NCBI RefSeq assembly: GCF_040958095.1
Contig: NC_091165.1
Location: 32,014,460-32,078,459, forward strand
Source: Procambarus clarkii
Taxonomy: Eukaryota > Arthropoda > Malacostraca > Decapoda > Cambaridae
DNA length: 64,000 bases
Direction of reading: 5' to 3'
Part shown: positions 42,620 to 55,726 of the stretch, piece by piece
How the letters are laid out: the number at the start of each line of letters is the position of its first letter
How positions within the stretch are numbered: the stretch's first letter is position 1
The notes under the pieces: model-generated
The model's input: only the letters and a program-made list of their open reading frames with translations
Databases searched by the model: none
What the model was told of the DNA's origin: nothing
Position numbers and translations under genes: made by a program

Positions 42620-43390
42620 GTTATAAAGAATAGATTCTCGGTGTTAGAACGATAAGGATATTGTATTTTTCCATTAGTGCACTAGCATAAGGAAGGTACT
42701 TTTATGGAGAATGTTTTTTGATGAATACTGTACGTGAAATAACGGTTGGATTGGCAAGAGTTACGTTTCGAAACTCCTACCAGTTCTGCAGCTTTTCTGC
42801 ACATGTGCAATGGCATAACTACAGTGGGAGAACCCTCACTAAAAAGATATATAAACAAGTACTTAACATTGAGAGTCTAACAAGTACATTCTGTGACTGG
42901 AAAGCATGTTGAAAATGTGTGTTAAATGTGGAAAACCAGTTTAAACAAAATGAGAAATGAAAAGGAATAAGATGTGAATGCAAAAACATTGGGAAGCTGT
43001 AGTGGACGAGTGTAAAACACACACCAACATTTGGCCTCTACTCTGCAGCTTGTGGAACCATTGGGATGTTCATCCCATGCTAGCTCAAGTTTAGTGCTCA
43101 TTCCATATGTTAACTAGGGCCGTGACAAACTTATTGTATTTGTGGTGCTATCATTTAAACTAGCTAGGTATAGAATTCTTTATTTACATGTCCCAATGGT
43201 GGCTGGTAATTGTGCGTAATTCTCCGTATTTTGTGTAGACCATGATCAACATGTTTGGTATTCTGGGTCATGTGGTTTGTTAAATGTTGTTCATTCACAT
43301 TGTATAATTTAAAGTGTAAAACAGACAACTGTGGACTACAGCCAAGTAAGAACAGTCTTCAAGTGTACCAGATTAAAGTATTTATAACTA
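42620..43390. other. No gene seen
   Basis: Mixed AT-rich sequence without recognisable coding or repeat ends. Confidence 0.45.
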
Positions 43391-43640
43391 GAGCTTTAGA
43401 GTACAGTTTATCCTCACTTTAACAAATTCTATGGGGCAAGGCCAATTTGTCCCATCGAGGATTACATTCTACTCGTCGGCTCCAGGAAATCCCCTGCCCC
43501 CAGGACAGAGAAAAAAAAAGAGGGGGGGGGGACACTACATACATTATAATACTATCTACTCGATTTAACGGGCTCTTATTAACCGATCTGCCGGTTCTAT
43601 TGACTGGTTTGAGAGACTGGTATCTGGAGCCTCATATACA
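43390..43640 (+). repeat. DNA-transposon-like terminal sequence
   Basis: ACAGTTTATCCTCACTTTAACAAATTCTATGGGGC...AATTTGTCC is related to 59848-59915 (CAGTGTGTCCTCACTTGAACGAAC...GATTCGTTCC) and loosely to 62735-62825. The layout resembles Tigger/pogo terminal inverted repeats, which fits the transposase pieces at 45091-46875. Confidence 0.4.
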
Positions 43641-43920
43641 GGTCTGGCAGTCGATATAACTGAAGGTCAGTATTGTGTCGGTATTGCATCAGCGGGCCCT
43701 CACACGGCAAGCAGGTCACCGACCTCGATCGTCCAGAGTCGTAAATTAAATCTTAACTTTCCTTTAAAATGATACAGTTTAATGAAGCAAATTCTAAATT
43801 ATTACTAATAAGATATTTTGAAATTATTGTTATTAGCACTTTGATGCTATGGGCACGCGAGCGCTGCACTATTCCAGGTGGGTTTGGGCATTCAGCGGGA
43901 CTGTGCGGTAATTCTGAAAA

Positions 43921-44780
43921 GTGTATACTCTTTTCAACTTTGTTACCTCAATTCTCATCAAGGTTTTTTTTCAAGGTTTTTCAATTTGGTATCATTGTGT
44001 TCATAATAGAATTCTCTACAGGACTAAAGGCATATAAAGTCCAAACACCCGGTGTACCATCCGCAACAAACAGAGAAAGTGAGAGCGTGTTACCCGGGAG
44101 CGTGCAAGAGCGATAAAATGTGTACTATCTTTTCACTTTGGTCACCTCAATTCTCGTCCTAGGTCTCTCATTTTGGTATCAAATGTGTTCACAATAAAAT
44201 TCCCAACAGGAGTATATGCATATAATGTCAAAAACTGCAGCACGCCCCACCCGCCGCCGTAATGAAAGCAGGCCGAGGTTACCTGGAAGAGAGTGCCCCG
44301 CCACCCCTAGGGGCACCTGGCCTTCCATTAGAGAGCGCTGTAATACTGAACAGTTTATACTCTTTAATTTTGTAATCTCAATTTTGGTCCTAGGGTTTTC
44401 AATTTGATATCAATGTGTTCGCAATAGAATTCTCTACAAGACTAAATGCATATAAACTCCAAAAACCCGGCTTACCACCCACAGCAAACAGAGAAAGTGA
44501 GAGTGTGTTACCCGGGAGCACGCAAGAACAATGAAATGTGTACACTCTTTTCATTTTGGTCACCTCAGTTCTCATCATAGGTCTTTCACTTTGGTATCAA
44601 TATGTTCACAATTGAATTCTCTACAGGATTAAATGCATATAAACTCCAAAAGCCCAGCAAACCACCCACAGCAAACAAAGAAAGTGACATCGCATTACCC
44701 CAAGAGTGCTAATCGAGCACAATAAAATGTGTATACTCTTTTCAACTTTATATATAAGGCATAAAAGGTCCAAAACTGCG
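43921..44780 (+). repeat. Tandem array, five ~185-233-bp units
   Basis: Each unit opens with a variant of GTGTATACTCTTTTCA, then ACCTCAATTCTC, TTGGTATCAATGTGTTCACA, GAATTCTCTACAGGAC and GCATATAAA(C/G)TCC. Unit starts: 43921, 44120, 44353, 44538, 44729; spacings 199, 233, 185, 191. The 233-bp unit carries an extra GC-rich stretch. Confidence 0.8.
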
Positions 44781-45090
44781 GCGCGCCCCTCCCACAGCCA
44801 AGTGCGAATGCTGGGCACAGTTTTTAACGGACGACTTAATGCCGAGTCGTTACCGGACTTCCCTCTATTAAACGGACGACTTGATGCCGAGTAGTCGCCG
44901 CGCAAAAGTGTTAAGCAAAATTCTTTGTTTTCTTATTAAATACCTTTTATAGTATAGGCACTAGGTATTTTTTCCAACGGACACAGAATGTACTGTGCCG
45001 GGCCATGTGGCCGCATTGTTTACCGTGAATTCGGGCGGCTATCTTCAATTTTCAAGGACATTACTGTTAGTTGTGATCTTCAATTTACAA

Positions 45091-45250
45091 AATGCCTAAA
45101 GTTACCCAAAGGAAGCACCTGACAGTTGCACAAAAGCTAGCGTTAATTAAAAAAACTAGATAAAGGATATTCTCTTGCACAAGCAGCAGCAGAGTTTAAC
45201 ATCAGCAAAAGTAGAGTAAGTGACAAAAAAAATGCTATTAAAATATGTGA
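45091..45250 (+). pseudogene. Tigger/pogo-type transposase, N-terminal HTH fragment
   Basis: MPKVTQRKHLTVAQKLALIKK and, after a frame change, KGYSLAQAAAEFNISKSRVSD form the CENP-B-type helix-turn-helix found at the N-terminus of Tigger transposases. It is broken by a one-base shift near 45155 and then by the CR1-like insertion from about 45255. Confidence 0.75.
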
Positions 45251-45254
45251 GCAC

Positions 45255-46440
45255 AACAGTGTAATTACCTAAGTGTAATTGCAGGATGAGAGCTACGCTC
45301 GTGGTGTCCCGTCTTCCCAGCACTTTGTCATATAACACACTGAAGCTACTGACGGTCTTGGCCTCCACCACCTTCTCACTTAACTTGTTCCAACCGTCTA
45401 CCACTCTGTTTGCTAAAGTGAATTTTCTTATATTTCTTCGGTATCTTTGTTTAGTTAGTTTAAATCTATGACCTCTTGTTCTTGAAGTTCCAGGTCTCAG
45501 GAAATCTTCCCTATCGATTTTATCAATTCCTGTTACTATTTTGTACGTAGTGACCTTGCCCTTCAGTTCAGGGAGCCACATAATAGCATGTCTTTGCACC
45601 TTTTCCAGTTTGTTGATGAGCTTCTTAAGATATGGGCACTACACAACCGCTGCATATTCTAGCTTTGGCCTAACAAAAGTCGTGAACAATTTCTTTAGTA
45701 TATCGCCATCCATGTATTTAAAAGCAATTCTGAACTTAGAAAGCGAGTCATAGGCTCCTCGCACAACATTCTTTATGTGGTCCTCAGGTGATAGTTTTCT
45801 ATCTGGAACCACTCCAAGATCTCTTTCTTTATCAGAATTCTTTAAAGATTTCTCACATAATATATAGGTTGTGTGAGGTCTATGTTCTCCTATTCCACAT
45901 TCCATAACATGGCATTTATTAACATTAAATTCCATATACTGTACTTATTTTGTCCAGAAGGCATGACAATCATCTAAGTTACTTATCCTTCCTATTACCT
46001 TAGCATCATTAGCAAACATGTTCATATAATTCGGTATACCAACTGGAAGATCATTTATGTAGACAATAAACATCACTGGTGCAAGAACTGAACCCTGTGG
46101 TACTCCACTTGTGACAATGCTCCAGTTTGATACATTGCCTCTGATTACTGCCCTCATTTTTCTATCAGTCAGAAAATTTTTCATCCATGTTAGAAGCTTA
46201 CCTGTCACCCCTCCAATATTTTCCAGTTTCCAGAACAACCTCTTATGTGGAACTCTGTCGAAAGCCTTTTTTAGGTCCAGATAGATGCAGTCAACCCAAC
46301 CATCTCTTTCCTGTAATATCTCTGTTGCTCGATCATAGAAACTGAGTAAATTCGATACACAGGATCTTCCAGATCGAAAACCATACTATTTGTCTGATAT
46401 TATATCATTTCTCTCCAGGTGTTCTACCCATTTAGTGTTC
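45255..46440 (-). mobile_element. CR1-like LINE inserted in the Tigger transposase
   Basis: The - strand shows RT blocks SGVPQGSVLAPVMFIVYINDLPVG and MFANDAKV (FADD mutated to FAND) at 46238-45945, MEFNVNKCHVM... at 45935-45639, and the CR1-type C-terminus YKIVTGIDKIDREDF...RGHRFKL...NRVVDGWNKL at 45599-45300. The 3' end is near 45263. It interrupts the transposase between its DNA-binding and catalytic parts. Confidence 0.8.
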
Positions 46441-46446
46441 AATTTG

Positions 46447-46592
46447 TTTACAAGAGCCCTGAGGAAGCTAATGTGAACCCCATGTAGCCATGGGAGTTTT
46501 GAACCATACGCTAAAAATATAAGATCCCGGAGGTGCGTTGCGCACCTCCCGTCGAGCACCTGCAGGCGCGTTGCTCAGTTCAGTGGTTAAAA
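46447..46592 (+). repeat. Dispersed repeat with GTTTACAAGAGCCCTGA
   Basis: Second copy of the family at 34655-34860, here with an extra short inverted sequence GGAGGTGCGTTGCGCACCTCC. Confidence 0.6.
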
Positions 46593-46875
46593 AACATAAT
46601 GCAGGCATTACCCGTAATATATTACAGTTCAAAAAAGTCATGGTTTAATCAATCAATACTTACAGACTGGTTTGAAAACCACTTTTGTAAGGTTAGAGAA
46701 TTTGAGATCAATAAATGTGGAATAAAGGCCAGTGAGGTTAAGGCATTGTTGCTGCTAGATAATGCTCCTGCTGCTATCATTTTATTCTGCTATCATGAAA
46801 TAGCAGAATAAAACACATGACACTTCCACCAAACACAATATCCTTGATCCAGCCCATGGATCAAGGTGTTAACCA
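46593..46875 (+). pseudogene. Tigger/pogo-type transposase, DDE C-terminal fragment
   Basis: SWFNQSILTDWFENHF, KALLLLDNAPAA (second catalytic Asp) and, after a frameshift and duplicated TAGCAGAATAAAA-type sequence, LPPNTISLIQPMDQGV (third catalytic Asp) are the conserved end of the DDE_1 transposase domain. The first catalytic Asp region is missing. The sequence stops where a DIRS leader fragment begins. Confidence 0.8.
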
Positions 46876-47640
46876 CCACACCTGGCAGACCCCCGCCAGG
46901 CAAAACAAAAGAAAAACAAAAGAAAAACTCCGCAAAAGCACAATGTCTCCAGGTGAACAGAACCAGTTGCTATGCATATATCAGACAGCTGCACAGTACC
47001 TCGCGCCCCAGCCAGTGACGAAACTACCTCTTACCCAAGGGCAAACAGGAGTAAGAACCAACCCAGCTAAACCCCCAAGGGCGGGCAATCAGGGAGCAGC
47101 AACAGAACCACACAGAGGTAGTTCCCAAATGGCTCAGGGGAGATAACCCTAGGCCGCAGGGGCAGTACTTACAGGGCACCTAGGGAAGATGGCCCTAGGT
47201 GCATGAAGATGCAGCCCGACTACTCTTGTGTGTTATTCCTGGCTCGCACACCACCAACACTGAACAACAACACTGCTATGCAGCACTGCTCAAAGGATGG
47301 AGCCAGATTCGATCGACTGCCACTGACACAACAGCCTCTTGAACAAAGGAGAATAGCCGGCACGGAGGTCTGGGACCCCCCCCCCCCCCCCCGTCTCCCT
47401 CCCAAAGAGGGAGTGGGGTTGCATGGCTGGATGCCCGGCGGTTGTGGCGGTGACATGCTATTGTCCCTGTTTTTGATTGGGGAGTTGTGCTTGCTAGTTC
47501 GGCTTTCGGTTTGCAATTATTGACCAGGGTAGTTTGTTTTGGAATTCCTACCTTTCTGGTTGCCTGACCTGGTAGATGGCAGACAAAGACTGCTTCCAAT
47601 TACAGTGTCTTTAGCCCATTGCTCCTCGTGCCTCTTTTGA
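46876..47640 (-). mobile_element. DIRS leader and ITR fragment (copy G1)
   Basis: On the + strand, CCCCCGCCAGGCAAAAC...GCAGTACCTCGCGCCCC...AGTACTTACAGGGCACC is the reverse of the DIRS leader (compare 57230-57510). It continues into an ITR-like part at 47350-47630 (GAGAATAGCCGG...GTTCGGCTTTCGGTTTGCAA...TACCTTTCTGGTTGCCTGACC). A C18 run lies at about 47378-47395. No coding part is present. Confidence 0.65.
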
Positions 47641-48215
47641 GGAGGCATGGAAGCCGAAGGGGCTCTCCACAAAGAGAGAGATACTGTACCTCAAACAGTA
47701 AACAAGCTGTTAGGGAGAACATTGGCGTGTCGTTACTAACTGAAGAGCTGGGAGCACCAACTGCAGTGTGCCCCACCAGCCAACTACACTCCCCAACCCA
47801 GGGCAAGATTCAAAGTCTAAAGCCCCCAACACACCTAAGACTGCCACAAGCGAGGAAGCCCTCTAACAGAGCGATTCCCAAATGCCCCAGGAAAGGAAAC
47901 CCTGATCGCGCAAGGGCAGTACTTACGGAGTACCTAGGGGAAGGTGAGCTTAAGCGCATGCAGCTCCAGTACTCTAAACTTCTGGCCAGAACATACTTTC
48001 ATGTAGGAACAGCCTCACATGGCAAAACACCACAAAATGGGAAACTGTGGCCAGAATAAACTGATCACCGTCGGGCATGAACACCAGTCAAGAGCTTGGC
48101 TGGTGGCGGCTCGGCTCACCTGGGCCACCATCTGATGACTTCCAAGTTGTGTGGCACTCAATCAGTAAACCAACTTCAGGGAACCTCTGGGGCTCACTAC
48201 AGAAAATAATTTTCA
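47641..48215 (-). mobile_element. Second DIRS leader fragment with outer end (copy G2)
   Basis: A further reverse DIRS leader (GCGCAAGGGCAGTACTTACGG...AAGCGCATGCAGCTCC at 47908-47970). It ends at 48175-48215 with AACTTCAGGGAACCTCTGGGGCTCACTACAGAAAATAA, a diverged DIRS outer end. It is a tandem repeat of the same part of the element as G1. Confidence 0.55.
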
Positions 48216-48237
48216 TTATAGAATTATTAATTTAAAT

Positions 48238-48665
48238 GCAAAATGTAAGAAAAATATGAAAGTGAGTAAATATTTATAATTTCACTGGGTGGAAGTGCTC
48301 TACCAGGCTGGATCTGGCACTTGTAAATGCTTGGTGTATTTACTTTGCTTTTGCACCATTTGCACTTTGTTGACACTTCCTATTATATCCTCGGATGTTA
48401 GTGATTGTTTTATCACTTTTTTTTACATTCACAGAGAGCTTTATATCAGTATTTGCATCATACAAGTAAAGTCCAGATAATTGTTTAAAATCATATGACG
48501 ATTACCCCATTCCACATTCATCACGAAAACCACATTCATAACATGAATCATCCCAGGCAGGTTTTCATGGGACAAGGTAAACGCCATACATCCACATAGA
48601 CCTATCCATATCTGCATCATACATGAAAACCCCAGACAATAATTGTTTAACCCTTAAACAGCGCA
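48238..48665 (+). repeat. Old dispersed repeat, another copy
   Basis: Aligns with 31640-31920 (CTCTACCAGGCTGGATCTGGCAC, GATTGTTTTATCACTT, CAGAGAGCTTTATATC). A second short piece of the family lies at 48600-48665. Confidence 0.65.
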
Positions 48666-48710
48666 ACACATACATATACCATGGGAGTAACCGTCACAAA
48701 ACGGCGCAAA

Positions 48711-48923
48711 TCACACATATATGATTTGCATATTTAAAATACTGTAGTTAAAATAGTCCTGCACATACATAGAGCTCACATCTGCTTCCTCAGACCACCA
48801 GTAACCATCCCCCATCTTGAAAAAAAATCCTGAGTCCCTCACTTTCCTTCCAGGGCCTTTGTAAGAAAATGATGACCATTGCTTGGCAACATCATCTAGT
48901 GTCTGAATGTTTAGGGCAGCCAT
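48711..48923 (-). CDS. Unassigned small ORF, possible first exon
   Basis: ATG at 48923 (MAALNIQTLDDVAKQWSSFS...GFFFKMGDGYWWSEEADV) with a donor-like GAT|GTGAGC at about 48770. I recognise no family, and the composition is less biased than in nearby repeats. It could equally be part of an unrecognised repeat; no partner exon was found. Confidence 0.15.
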   Translation of the reverse strand: MAALNIQTLDDVAKQWSSFSYKGPGRKVRDSGFFFKMGDGYWWSEEADVSSMYVQDYFNYSILNMQIIYV

Positions 48924-49037
48924 AGAGGAGACACTAAACTTTTAGCAACAGCAAATGAGTGATTACCATGTATAATTTGAGGCAAAATGTGTGCTATATG
49001 CAACTTTAAGATTTAGGCTTAAAAAATAAATAAATAA

Positions 49038-50176
<1,139 letters not shown>

Positions 50177-50260
<84 letters not shown>
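50177..50260. repeat. (TA)n tract
   Basis: About 84 bp of pure TA between elements 2 and 3. Confidence 0.95.
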
Positions 50261-50713
<453 letters not shown>

Positions 50714-50719
50714 TAAAGT

Positions 50720-52026
50720 ATTTGAGTGTCTATCTATACTTGTATATCCATACATACTTATATTTTCAAAGTTTTATATAACAGTACTTTGACACACAAA
50801 TACAACCTGCTGGCATGAAAAAACTAAAATAAATAAATAAATTGAGAAACAATGAAAGACAATCAACAAAGTTATTCCTATGCAACACCTCAGCTAAAAC
50901 TATGCCACTTCTCCAGGCCACCACACTACAGCTGAACCACAACAGCTAGAGACTTTTTATTTGGATTTTTGTGCTTCCTGAAGGCTAATTAACAATGTCA
51001 TAAGAAACAATCTTTTTCAGAATTTTTTTTCCTTGAGTGCCCTGGGGATGTTGGCTATTTAACAGTTAGCAGTTTAAGGGTTAAGGGGTTGGGGTCTTTA
51101 AAATTCTATATATTTTGACCAAAAATAACAATATAGAAAAATTCTGTACAATTCTTGTAGCTTTTGGGATAATTTTTGTGAAAATCTTGTCTGTTAAATA
51201 AAAAAAGTTTTAAACTCCCCATCTCCTTGCAAAACTGTTCACCACTGTCGTCTCGTTATCGTGGCCGTACCTGATTGTGTTCTATGAAATTGGATTTTTC
51301 TGACAAATTGGAAAACTCTTTATATAAAATGCTGTTTTTGGTCATTGGCAACTACGTCATCTGAGGCAAGAAGGTGTGCATTTGAGGGGACCATCAGTCA
51401 ACAGGCGGTGTTCATACAGGGAGGAGCTGTGGTGTAGCATTGTGTCATTTCATTGCCTCTCGCTCTGTTCCCGCTCTTCCAATGGTGTTTTATTGCTACA
51501 TTATATTGCTGCCATTTTCACGATGTCGTACTAAACAAAAGAACAGAAAATAAAGCAAAATGGCAGGAGAATGCACACAATACAAGTACAAGTGAGGAGT
51601 GAGTGACTCCCCCAGCTGATGCCACACAACACCACCTCCCACTACACAACTCCTCACATGTGGTGGTGCTGTTAGGCCACTGCCAGCCACTTCCCTGGCA
51701 CATGGGTTAGTGCCCTTAACAGCTGTGAGAGAGAAGGCAGTGGCTGGCACTGCCATCAATAAAGTTCCTAATATTTGTTTTGTAAACCCCAGCACCGAAA
51801 TATTACTGCATACCATACAAATGATGGCATCATAACACAGGTGCCAATATGTGATACAACAGTGCCAATAAAGCCAATGTATGTTTTCATGTTTTCAGCA
51901 TTATGTATATGTAAGTTTTATGTCTATATATTATGTATATAAGTCTTAATATTTGCTGACAACTTTCCTCAGATGAGGAAAAGTATTAATTCATACTTAA
52001 ATCTGTGGAATTCACTTTTTTTCCCC
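50720..52026. other. No gene seen
   Basis: AT-rich to balanced sequence with random ORFs. No repeat end or exon recognised. Confidence 0.45.
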
Positions 52027-52299
52027 CATTATCTTGAGGTTATCTCTAGATGATTTCGGGGCTTTTAGTGTCCCCGCGGCCCGGTCCTCGACCAGGCCTC
52101 CACCCCCAGGAAGCAGCCCGTGACAGCTGACTAGCTCCCAGGTACCTATTTACTGCTAGGTAACAGGGGCATTCAGGGTGAAAGAAACTTTGCCCATTTG
52201 TTTCTGCCTCGTGCGGGAATCGAACCCGCGCCACAGAATTACGAGTCCTGCGCGCTATCCACCAGGCTACGAGGCCCTATCCACCAGGCTACGAGGCCC
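52027..52299 (-). mobile_element. tRNA-derived SINE family A, near complete
   Basis: On the - strand the head begins GGGCCTCGTAGCCTGG with box A TGGTGGATAGCG and box B GGTTCGATTCC (about 52205-52225). The body contains GTACCTGGGAGCTAGTCAGC, and the tail ends ATCATCTAGAGATAACCTC. A perfect 22-bp tandem duplication (52255-52276 / 52277-52298) doubles the box A part. The acceptor stem is not paired as in a tRNA. Fragments at 5578-5705 and 28268-28313. Confidence 0.8.
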
Positions 52300-52583
52300 A
52301 TTATGATCCAAGTATTCCCAATAGGCAATATGACCATTGTCATATTCTCGAATCAAAAGAAATCGGTGAATATTTGTAGTCAGATTTTTTTATTAAAAAA
52401 AATTTAGACAAAGTTGTAGTATATAATAAGTAGATTAACCCTTGTGTTGCTAAGGGCTATTTGGCCATTGTCACCCACAGGGGTATAACAAAAAAAAATC
52501 TTAACCTGTTAATTTATGTTCCTGATCACGTAAAAAATAATAATAAAATCGTAAATGGCATATTTTGCCCACTATAGGGCGGG

Positions 52584-52591
52584 GAAGTCTG

Positions 52592-52623
<32 letters not shown>
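52584..52623. repeat. Poly(A) tract at the end of DIRS copy E
   Basis: About 40 A immediately before the element terminus; the other terminus at 58087 also runs into A13, so the insertion was in an A/T homopolymer. Confidence 0.85.
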
Positions 52624-52624
<1 letters not shown>

Positions 52625-52679
52625 AGCGTCGAATGTAATGAAACACCATTTTCTGGGCGAGTCCCGGAGGCTCCTCGGA

Positions 52680-53062
52680 GCTATCCATGGCTGATATGGA
52701 TACCCTAACTATTTTGCATCAGTCGATGTGGGTGGAGTTCTAGGCCTACCGGGGACCACGAGCCAGAACCTGGCCCCCTCAGAGAGGCACGGGGAGCAAT
52801 GGCCCATAGAAATGCACGTGTGATTTTGGAGCATTCTATATCTGCCATCGACCGGGACAGGCACCCAGAAACGTAAGCGCCACAAAACAAACCCTTATTC
52901 TGGTTAACAACAAAAATCGACAAACGAGTGGACAGAACTCCCCCAGGAAAAACGAACTAACAAGCATGACGTCACGCGAGCCGCACCGCATGTCTGCGCA
53001 GCTCCCCCCTCCCCGGGAGGGGGAAGGGGGAGCCCCAGACCCCCACGCCGGCGATCCCCGCC
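52680..53062 (-). repeat. ITR of DIRS copy E (element right side)
   Basis: Inverse of 57669-58058 with several single-base differences. TGACGTCA at 52967-52974. Subfamily distinct from copy C in the segment between the CRE and AACCAGAATA. Confidence 0.85.
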
Positions 53063-53123
53063 CTAGTTCCAAGGCTGGATATCAAAACCGTGAAAAACCC
53101 GCCGACCGGAGGGTGGGAGGGTG

Positions 53124-53214
53124 CCGGGGAGCCTCCGAGACTCACCCAGAAAATGGCGTTTCATTACATTCAACGCTGGTTTTCTGGGAGGAGCCCCTAC
53201 GGCTCCCCGGAGCT
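53124..53214 (-). repeat. Internal complementary region of DIRS copy E
   Basis: CCGGGGAGCCTCCGAGACTC...CAACGCTGGTTTTCTGGGAGGAGCCCC...CCCCGGAGCT joins the copies of both outer ends in one block, as in copy C but on the opposite strand. Confidence 0.85.
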
Positions 53215-53219
53215 ACCTC

Positions 53220-53640
53220 ACCAAAGACTACCTAAAAAACAAGGGGACAAACGCGGGAGGCGGTCGGAGAATCACTACACAACACGAAGTCGAGACAACA
53301 ACCCAAGGTATAGCATTCGCCAGAAAAAAGGGAGAACGGCCGCAGACGAAGAAAACCCATGATCACGACCATAGGAGCCAAAAACCACTGCGCCTGAGAA
53401 GAGCAAGAAGCTCTGTCACACGGCCCCCAGAGGCGAATGCCAACACAAAGAGAAAACAGAGGCAAAGCAAACCTGACCCCAAGGAGCCACAACCACCAAG
53501 GAGAAGAAAAACAGGAGAGCACCCTGTCCAAAGACCAGGACAACACAGACAGTGCATAAGCAGGCCGGAGGTGTAACAACGCACGATACAACCTGCGAAA
53601 CGGCGCAGAAGGAATATCGATACCGAAAGCTAGCAGCAGA
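53220..53640 (-). pseudogene. DIRS tyrosine recombinase remnant (copy E)
   Basis: The - strand frame reads LAFGIDIPSAPFRRLYRALLHLRPAYALSVLSWSLDRVLSCFSSP, then frame changes (ASGGRVTELLALLRRSGF in another frame, box I Arg present). The box II region is largely lost. The N-terminus is replaced by the gag junction near 53640. Confidence 0.8.
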
Positions 53641-54900
53641 AACCAAGGTGCCAGACCCTGGAACGGCCCCAAGCGCCTCTACATCCTCCGCAAGCCAATC
53701 CTATGACAGCCCCAGGAGGGAAAAGAAAACGCAGGACCAAAACGAAAATGCCACAAGTGTGCAAGTCCACCTCCACAAGTGCAGCTGACAGGGAAGGAAC
53801 TCGCAGAAGGAGCCGCCCCGCACCAACATCCTGCAGAAGGGCAGGAGCGAAAAGACTCGTGAGGAGGAGCAAAATCGCTCCCAGGAAAACTAGGAGCGCC
53901 GAGACAGTGTGAAGAGAAGAGATATTAACAAAAGAAGAAAAAGGCCAACACCCAGAAGCTGCTGGGGAGAGGACCCACAAGCCCTAGAAAGGACCGGAGG
54001 GAAGCTCAACCGAATGACGACAGACGCACCAGAAGACGGGAAGGAGCAAAACAGTCCCGAACATTCGAGAACAAAAAGAAGCAAACACAAAGGACAAAGG
54101 CCCCAAAACCCCGTCGCACCCGAGACCAAAAGTCATGCAGAAACCCCAAGAAGAGGGGGACATGACGGAAGAAGGCCCATCCCGGAAAAAGGGGAGAAGA
54201 TCGTAGAAAAACACCCACCGACAGGACGGAAACAACGGGTACAACGTACAAAGAAACCAAGCCCAGGCAGGGGCCGACGCCCACAAAGCACATGCGGAGA
54301 GGGGGAACGGAAAAACCCCACACCATAAAACTGAAAGTCCCCCCAGAGGGTTAGAAACACCCCGGCGGGGACCAACGGGGCCTGAGGCCTCTCACATGAT
54401 CCCCACCCCAGCCCCGGGAACCCACCCTGCAGGCCCCGGGGCCGAGCTGTCCCCTCAAAGCCCCAGCGTCAAGAAAACCCCGGGGCAGCCATGAAAAACA
54501 TGAAGGAAGGGAGCCCACTAGGCTCTGGAACTTGAACCGAAATCGGAGGATAGGCGAGGGGCGAGATGAAGACCCCAAGCTCATCCCCAGCCAGCACAAT
54601 GAGGCGAGGACAAGACAGTGAAACCAAGGAACATGGAAAAACCAGGCCCTGCACGGCAAGACCGGCAAGGAAAGAGAGCCCCAGAGGGAGCACGGAAGGG
54701 CCGAACATAACGCCACAACCAACCCCGACACGCAGCTGCAGTACCAAAACCGCAGCAAAACGTCACCACACTCCCCGAGGAAGCGACAGAGATAAATAAA
54801 TCGTACACGAGTGGCACACAAGGGGACATAGGCGGAAACCGAGCACCCAACTGAGCCACAGGGACGGTAGAAGAAACGTGTGCAGTGTAACAGGCAATCA
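53640..54900 (-). pseudogene. gag: DIRS gag, second segment (copy E)
   Basis: Words equivalent to copy C gag appear in order, including LFAPALLQDVGAGRLLLRVPSLSAALVEVDL (about 53860-53770), preceded by the segment homologous to the GFLSPSAY region at about 54300. The GC-rich stretch 54380-54480 is homologous to 56370-56470, so part of gag occurs twice in this element. Confidence 0.7.
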
Positions 54901-55726
54901 AAGGAACACATTAGGCAGCCCAACATGGGCTGACCCCATACACAGCCCCAAGAGCAGAGATGAGAGTGCCCAAGAAGCACAGAATCTGCCCGACAGGCAA
55001 ACGACAGGGGAGAGGCGGAAACAAAGAGCCAGAACCCAACCTACAAACACAAGGAGGCGAACACAAAACCTCCGACACAGGAAAACTTACTACCAAACAG
55101 ACACCACCACCACTGCACTGCGGAACAAGGTGGAGGCGGGGCCCCGAACTCAAGCAAGGTTAGACAAGCATAGGAGAGGGGCAGGAGGAGTACAGGCAGG
55201 AACCGCCTCTGAAGGGACAAGAGGCCACCTGCAGACACCCGTGAACCGAGGAAGGAATCAGGTGGAGAGAACAAGAGCTGCCCAGTGTGGGCTAATACCT
55301 GCAGTAGGCACCTCGGGTGATACGGTCCACGTTCTCAAGTACGTATGTACACCCATTCCTACTCCCAAAAACAAAAACAGCGTCAGGACGGAGGAGACGC
55401 CAAAACCGCACCAACTCGCCTGCAGAACATAGGCCCTGAAGGGCCATGACGCAAGCGTTCGTGTCCGTATCCGCCGGAGGCGGCAAGTGTGCCCATGCTG
55501 GAGAGGAGAGGAGCAGCGGAGGAGGCTCCCCACCCTAGAACGCAGGGAAAAACCTCATGAATTCCACACAGCGGCACCCCAGAACACCCCCAAAGCAACG
55601 GGGCACGGATGGGAATAAGAAAAGAACGAGAGGCGAAGCCCCCTGAGAGAATTGGTGCAGAACACGTGTGCACACCGCCCGGAACCAAAACAAACTCCCA
55701 CGGCGCATGCGCAGGACGCGAAAGAA
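54900..55726 (-). other. GC-rich unassigned interior of DIRS copy E
   Basis: No convincing match to any part of copy C. Stop-poor frames on both strands reflect the high GC content. Confidence 0.4.
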
